Assembly: GCA_021824175.1 (NCBI GenBank)
Contig: JAKALP010000034.1
Location: forward strand, 1 to 60,393
From: Deltaproteobacteria bacterium
GTDB lineage: Bacteria; Desulfobacterota; Desulfobacteria; Desulfobacterales; Desulfosarcinaceae
Direction: 5' to 3'
Length of the DNA: 60,393 bases
The notes beneath the pieces were generated by a model, which searched no databases, was not told where the DNA came from, and saw only the letters and a program-made list of their open reading frames with translations. A program made the position numbers and the translations under genes. This document shows positions 59,301 to 60,393 of this stretch, piece by piece (position 1 is the stretch's first letter; each line of letters begins with the position of its first letter).

Positions 59301-60393
59301 AAAGCGCTTCGTTCAACTTCAGCTTGAATAAGGACCTTGGCGAGAATTTCAATGTCAGCCTGCAGTTGATCAACGGCGCTCAAACAGTGGTGCGCACGCT
59401 CTCCGCCAACAATATTGACGGCGGCACACACACACTGATCTGGGACGGCCGCGCTGCTTCCGGTCAGTTGGCCGCCGATGGAACCTATCAGGCCATCCTG
59501 CGCGCTGAGCTGGTCAACCATCCAACGGTCATACACCAGGAGATGGTGTCCGTGGTTCTGGATGCCACCGCGCCGATGGTGCAGATCACGGAACCCGCAC
59601 AAAACGCCTATGTATCCGCCGCATTGAAGATCCGCGGCAGTATAACTGACACCAATCTTGCAAATTATTCTTTGAGCTTAAGCGGCGCTGCGCAACGCGG
59701 CATTGACGGCGGGCAGGTGAACCGGACGGATTATACTTTCGCCGAATTCGATGATTTGGAAGATGGCGCTTACACTCTGGCGATTCAGGCCCAGGACAAG
59801 GGCCAGATCGAGACGCGGACCAACATCGCCTTTGTCGTTGACAAAACACCACCGGTGCTGACGTTGGAAGGGGCCTCTCAGGACGAAGTATTTGGCGGCA
59901 ACAAGCCGGTCTTGAACTTGCGCGGCACCATAAAAGAGGCCAATGTAGCGACTTGGCAATTGCGGTATCATACCGCTACCCCGGGCTCAAATAATTGGAC
60001 GATTCTGGCCCAAGGCGAAAACTTGCAAGGGTCAGCGGTTTCCTTCGCCTGGCCCGTAGGCGCGGGCAGCGGGATTGCGGATGGCAATTATCTGGTCTCC
60101 CTGTTCGTCGTGGATAAAGCAGGCTGGGAGAAGGAATCCACCATCGGCATCCGGGTGGATAATACCGCGCCGAATGCCGCCATCGCCGAGCCGACCGAAG
60201 GCAGTTATGTCAAGAAAGCCACCGCGATAAAGGGTACCGCCACGGATGACAACCTGGCGACCACCAAGGTAGCGGTCTCCGAGGGCGATTGCGTCCAGGC
60301 CTTCCGCTGGAATCCCATCGCCGAGCTTACAACTCCCATAGAAAACGGTGAACTGACCGTCTGGAAAGCATTGCCGCCCGATGGCAAATACTG
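50315..60393 (+). CDS. Giant secreted protein with HExxH, cyclase-like repeats, CARDB and FlgD-Ig domains (partial, runs off the window)
   Basis: The frame is open from ATG 50315 to the last base: 3359 codons without a stop. An N-terminal signal (about 15-38) precedes a zinc-protease-like domain with HELMH (His166, Glu167, His170) and YYSPLDLYLMGL. Residues about 370-630 carry alpha-alpha-barrel repeats typical of terpene-cyclase/prenyltransferase folds (QNSDGAWG, QNPNGGWGG, QKEDGGFG, QSANGSWHD). At least five CARDB domains follow (about 630-1195), then a FlgD-Ig-like unit (WDGRNDRGQLVADGDY), beta-propeller-like repeats (WSPDGEWLAYW, WSPDGKLLLYA), and several further Ig/FlgD modules with SPNGDG motifs. 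Probably a cell-surface or secreted protein for adhesion or polymer breakdown. An ATG at codon 15 is an alternative start. Confidence 0.88.
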   Translation, partial: MKSRLVVQNEKSFGMRIYLAFLAAIFFFFCATDNAPAFSVAIIKDYGDISVMAVDGNYDANLPNGAVNSEPREKITHAFYDSHSDDYDFLFIFTNFDIKMPSAESVAFYLGVRNDVSGIGAEQFNNTIFFGSDGRLQGTIDMGNLQNLSSDPMDPDFSFTLGTMSHELMHRWAAFVKVRSPNGQITNDLLGQENSHWSFLLDTKGSLMYGNSWQDNGNGTFTSLKGRKYYSPLDLYLMGLIDKTDVPPMRLIDSPATDKTQVSKPGITISGSSHFVTIDDIIAAEGERSPDHTLSQKNFKVGCIYITRAGTFSEKSLSAIRSIMNNWVVWHSGLTNGKSSVEFLQNPLEALAHNPGPVTPPNTPRPTPAEVQDAVNWLISQQHEDGHWGDPGTTGEKDTAAALHALKLFSDARTSIANGLSWVTKNGIPNSTDYLSRFIESLSLNSASVSNLLTEINARQNSDGAWGPARGYLSSPTDTALVLRAWTTAGQFDNPLVSRVIEYLKAKQNPNGGWGGSPQVSDIQTTANVLIAFSPLRVSHELSQEVQQGLFWLNSQQKEDGGFGEESSTIYDTAAVLMVLKLYAGAPDYFGPAIQYLQNRQSANGSWHDSVFETAVAAEALQTWKDSVDADLVVNSADISFFPRTISHTPENETIDVLVQNKGLANANAFRVVLYENSITAANMLAQQTLSLGGQSTATVRFTATFNDTRDHRLFIVADPDNVVIETHETNNVAIAILSNDLNMDPDLQVFTDRMSFTPVAINQIPADITLEAQVLNAGKSDVSAATVALYQDTISESTKVGERQIAVGAQSSVTVVFPFTVIDGESHNYILVADPAGLVPERNEYNNTAIKLLTSNPTYDFSIGAHDLALSTTTAEMGQPVTITAHIRNNGNRDGFNVPVRFFIVKEAVEYDIATLNFDLPAGGQIDRQVIWNADRPGNDMHVWAQVDPFNAFVEASEVNNAASVLLTVNPYPDPNLTLTYKDISITPSPAYEGQSAVISARIWNNGGGPATNIKVDFSWNQAGEPPTFLGSRTIATLNPDQSTDVVWNLEPLAIAGKRQISVVVDPDNAIKEISESDNSAFKELEIQTLPDFIVSPASITFNPSAPAEGVSVNITVVVQNAGGQTGANVPIVLMEEGQQIASQTIASVPGNSQASTSFSYNTSGKAGARRLQIVVDPAHAIAEQRTDNNSAERVLGVQNGNLWLSQRYISADSKGEQTSTTFFFRLDQATDVKVVVVNARDRVVRNFTGPELAHTTGASITWDGRNDRGQLVADGDYQIQVRDLLGNILVALPVTVDNNLSPLALAAGTAFLSKNNLTCMLPDLAQWQWFADESGIIFSVEVDEDTPEYPAGIYTMAPDGQDITRIVPWEWSSSTEYYYSGYGSSSTFYLAPDSVHVGFILRKSSPDGSNIQYKLYTMNRFGEDLTMIDSVDYRLDRSYVWDRIHEMYWSPDGEWLAYWVGHNQNNSEEREIILVRRDGSAKTALPMIQERLVTDVQWSPDGKLLLYAATDYHWNSSDFATFFVADTTGASHAIFELNGELRSIQWIDSNTLVVVYHDGTQNQDGVKILDAIDNRNHSQTTWLGETDSVLSPPIIAPARDGFAFIRQHAVDSDSKGWKEGDGYWSVQYCTPQAQCRALHQARAFPNATSLSDLQWSNQGDRLVFVDWVNQTLSQCEYRPGLVVMDPVSGEKTVFPVNGTINPCSSGPAPYSFHVWSQQNGLWVEQGVMHFGSSFGTQTLSLPGFSADADGNGILRLTQVGADEARLNYVALGANGQTYAPVKSTDLTAVSDLLSQILRLDGTSADVTGHTLEVNWAKLPSKQTFSLQLNAREIVNGGASSQDSGTGTATNGTTPPLEGLTLPGQDTLRWMADDDWLFGVAQTGYSPNPDESYPYFALDAYSGKPTYFPLEADEGFTTQLSPHSRYLTYEKWAQEESTCYGRGNFDLWAMRSLLNLTADLKIVRKPSCLELRGTATDLNFDHYQLEYADLSSPGTWAQVQPPKDRMVVDDLLAQWVPPRPGAYAVRLTVTDKAGHVAVKQRRITWGLQSPMVNLFLDEEFMSPNGDGVSDTLNLHYTVLEPIHLEFYIYSQSDNRLVATLYRDYASPPGPDGRDSISWNGRDLNGQIAPDGRYRLEVLDNAFEFVLDRTPPKVAFELGKIEIESSCSNGEACIIPTKITAPLKGFVIDDNLKQWMIEIGRGDNPTEWQEFAHGSGTYGEVKDGRIESETIHELNVTQIAQAAGCKFRIIAEDQAGNKTVAASEVMEELAVVYQWADPLKINASMYTIPLDRKEDGSFLVHWLDPMPISYLNTDTHLLKALLTLKKPVVQLTLQYRRGAQWQDGPQIQNPVAAQDNFQFAGRIPNLETVNAVQLKAVDTAGKVFYSNPVPTQKIFRLGCIDPDSKLLVSSVYLFEDLTYLALKWEGTDQNRNTVDGVIKSYDAAKGDAIPTGSVPWVPGTKPDNAKYVLSAIGVSGELYEDRDPQPEFCESSSDLPGPETKDDSFLVITRPLGRCGLQPGAISITATPQFLTGQAGYYTIDKTMPLKRLTYYLYASRSWQQLQSYDLTTGPLGGVEINAFARNNQGQYLLPEGKYRVKAVLETLDGQVFEIDQERVPSLTPAIVQKITAEIFIDRTAPLARITSPQPGAMICPNRTWLDQSGKQHFGIDVAALVQDNLQSGFFSSAPNLPGAGRYFINYAYSPAPQESEWFTGGFRDETSIQGNGTQSSLLGVWDLTGITQDEITMRLMVDDGSGNMTCHEQQVRIDQVHPLSAVADTKLFSPNGDGTLDQVNLNVSIDESVTLAVAVMRADRSVLKTLAAAVSHPGGPVSFAWDGTDDGGRPAPDGSYTIVVTSTDACSNAQKIEIKDIELDRTPPTVQISYPQSGSSLGVVVEVTGTADDKNFGGYRLVLLDESSNAPLSVLGSSAFKVTNAVLGRWNTFGAEGMRVIQLIGWDKAGNTAEISVPVDLKERKNLIVDYSVAPQLFSPNQDGKLESASFNFSLNKDLGENFNVSLQLINGAQTVVRTLSANNIDGGTHTLIWDGRAASGQLAADGTYQAILRAELVNHPTVIHQEMVSVVLDATAPMVQITEPAQNAYVSAALKIRGSITDTNLANYSLSLSGAAQRGIDGGQVNRTDYTFAEFDDLEDGAYTLAIQAQDKGQIETRTNIAFVVDKTPPVLTLEGASQDEVFGGNKPVLNLRGTIKEANVATWQLRYHTATPGSNNWTILAQGENLQGSAVSFAWPVGAGSGIADGNYLVSLFVVDKAGWEKESTIGIRVDNTAPNAAIAEPTEGSYVKKATAIKGTATDDNLATTKVAVSEGDCVQAFRWNPIAELTTPIENGELTVWKALPPDGKY

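Overview
The window is most of the backbone of an IncP-like (RP4/RK2-type) conjugative element, with accessory genes and the start of a giant secreted-protein gene at the right end. Almost every RP4 transfer and control function is recognisable, but the sequences look divergent and the gene order is rearranged. IncP plasmids are best known from Beta- and Gammaproteobacteria. The accessory genes (ORF6N protein, ParDE, HU/IHF-like proteins, a CARDB/FlgD-Ig giant protein) would also fit an environmental proteobacterium or Desulfobacterota. No rRNA, tRNA or taxonomic marker gene is visible, so the host is an inference. No integrase and no clear TrfA/oriV homologue were seen, so plasmid versus integrative element is not settled.

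Layout. 0-1.4 kb: small hypothetical genes. 1.4-7.7 kb: the relaxosome region in RP4 Tra1 order, traG-traI(with traH embedded)-traJ leftward, oriT with a P-type nic site, then traK-traL-traM rightward. 7.7-10.4 kb: the central control operon korB-incC-korA with a kleE-like membrane gene, read leftward from a promoter whose -10 box is overlapped by a perfect KorA operator. 10.4-12.8 kb: a second ParA gene and a winged-helix DNA-binding protein, with three arrays of one 11-bp GATC-phased repeat, two of them inside the coding sequence. This is a candidate replication/partition locus and the least familiar part of the backbone. 13.2-16.4 kb: AT-rich cargo (membrane protein; XRE regulator, methyltransferase and FAH-family hydrolase). 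16.5-28.5 kb: the complete mating-pair-formation operon trbB-trbM and trbP (VirB-like type IV secretion system). 28.5-43.7 kb: a second KorA/KorB-controlled operon with an OmpA-like lipoprotein, traF, traE (topoisomerase III), traD, traC (primase/antirestriction), and a 2382-residue methylase-helicase that carries a second embedded gene. 43.7-49 kb: ORF6N protein with an unusual duplicated palindrome, HU, lipoprotein, secreted nuclease, DUF7673-like protein, ParDE toxin-antitoxin, IHF-like protein. 49.9-60.4 kb: a small periplasmic protein and an unfinished frame of at least 3359 codons for a secreted HExxH/CARDB/FlgD-Ig protein.

How it works together: TraI, TraJ, TraH and TraK form the relaxosome at oriT; TraG couples it to the Trb channel; TraF processes and cyclises the TrbC pilin; TraE, TraC and the methylase-helicase probably process or protect incoming DNA. 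KorA and KorB, through operators recognisable at several gene junctions, coordinate the control operon, traI and the traF-traC operon. Comparisons with RP4/RK2 are from memory of that system, not from a database search.
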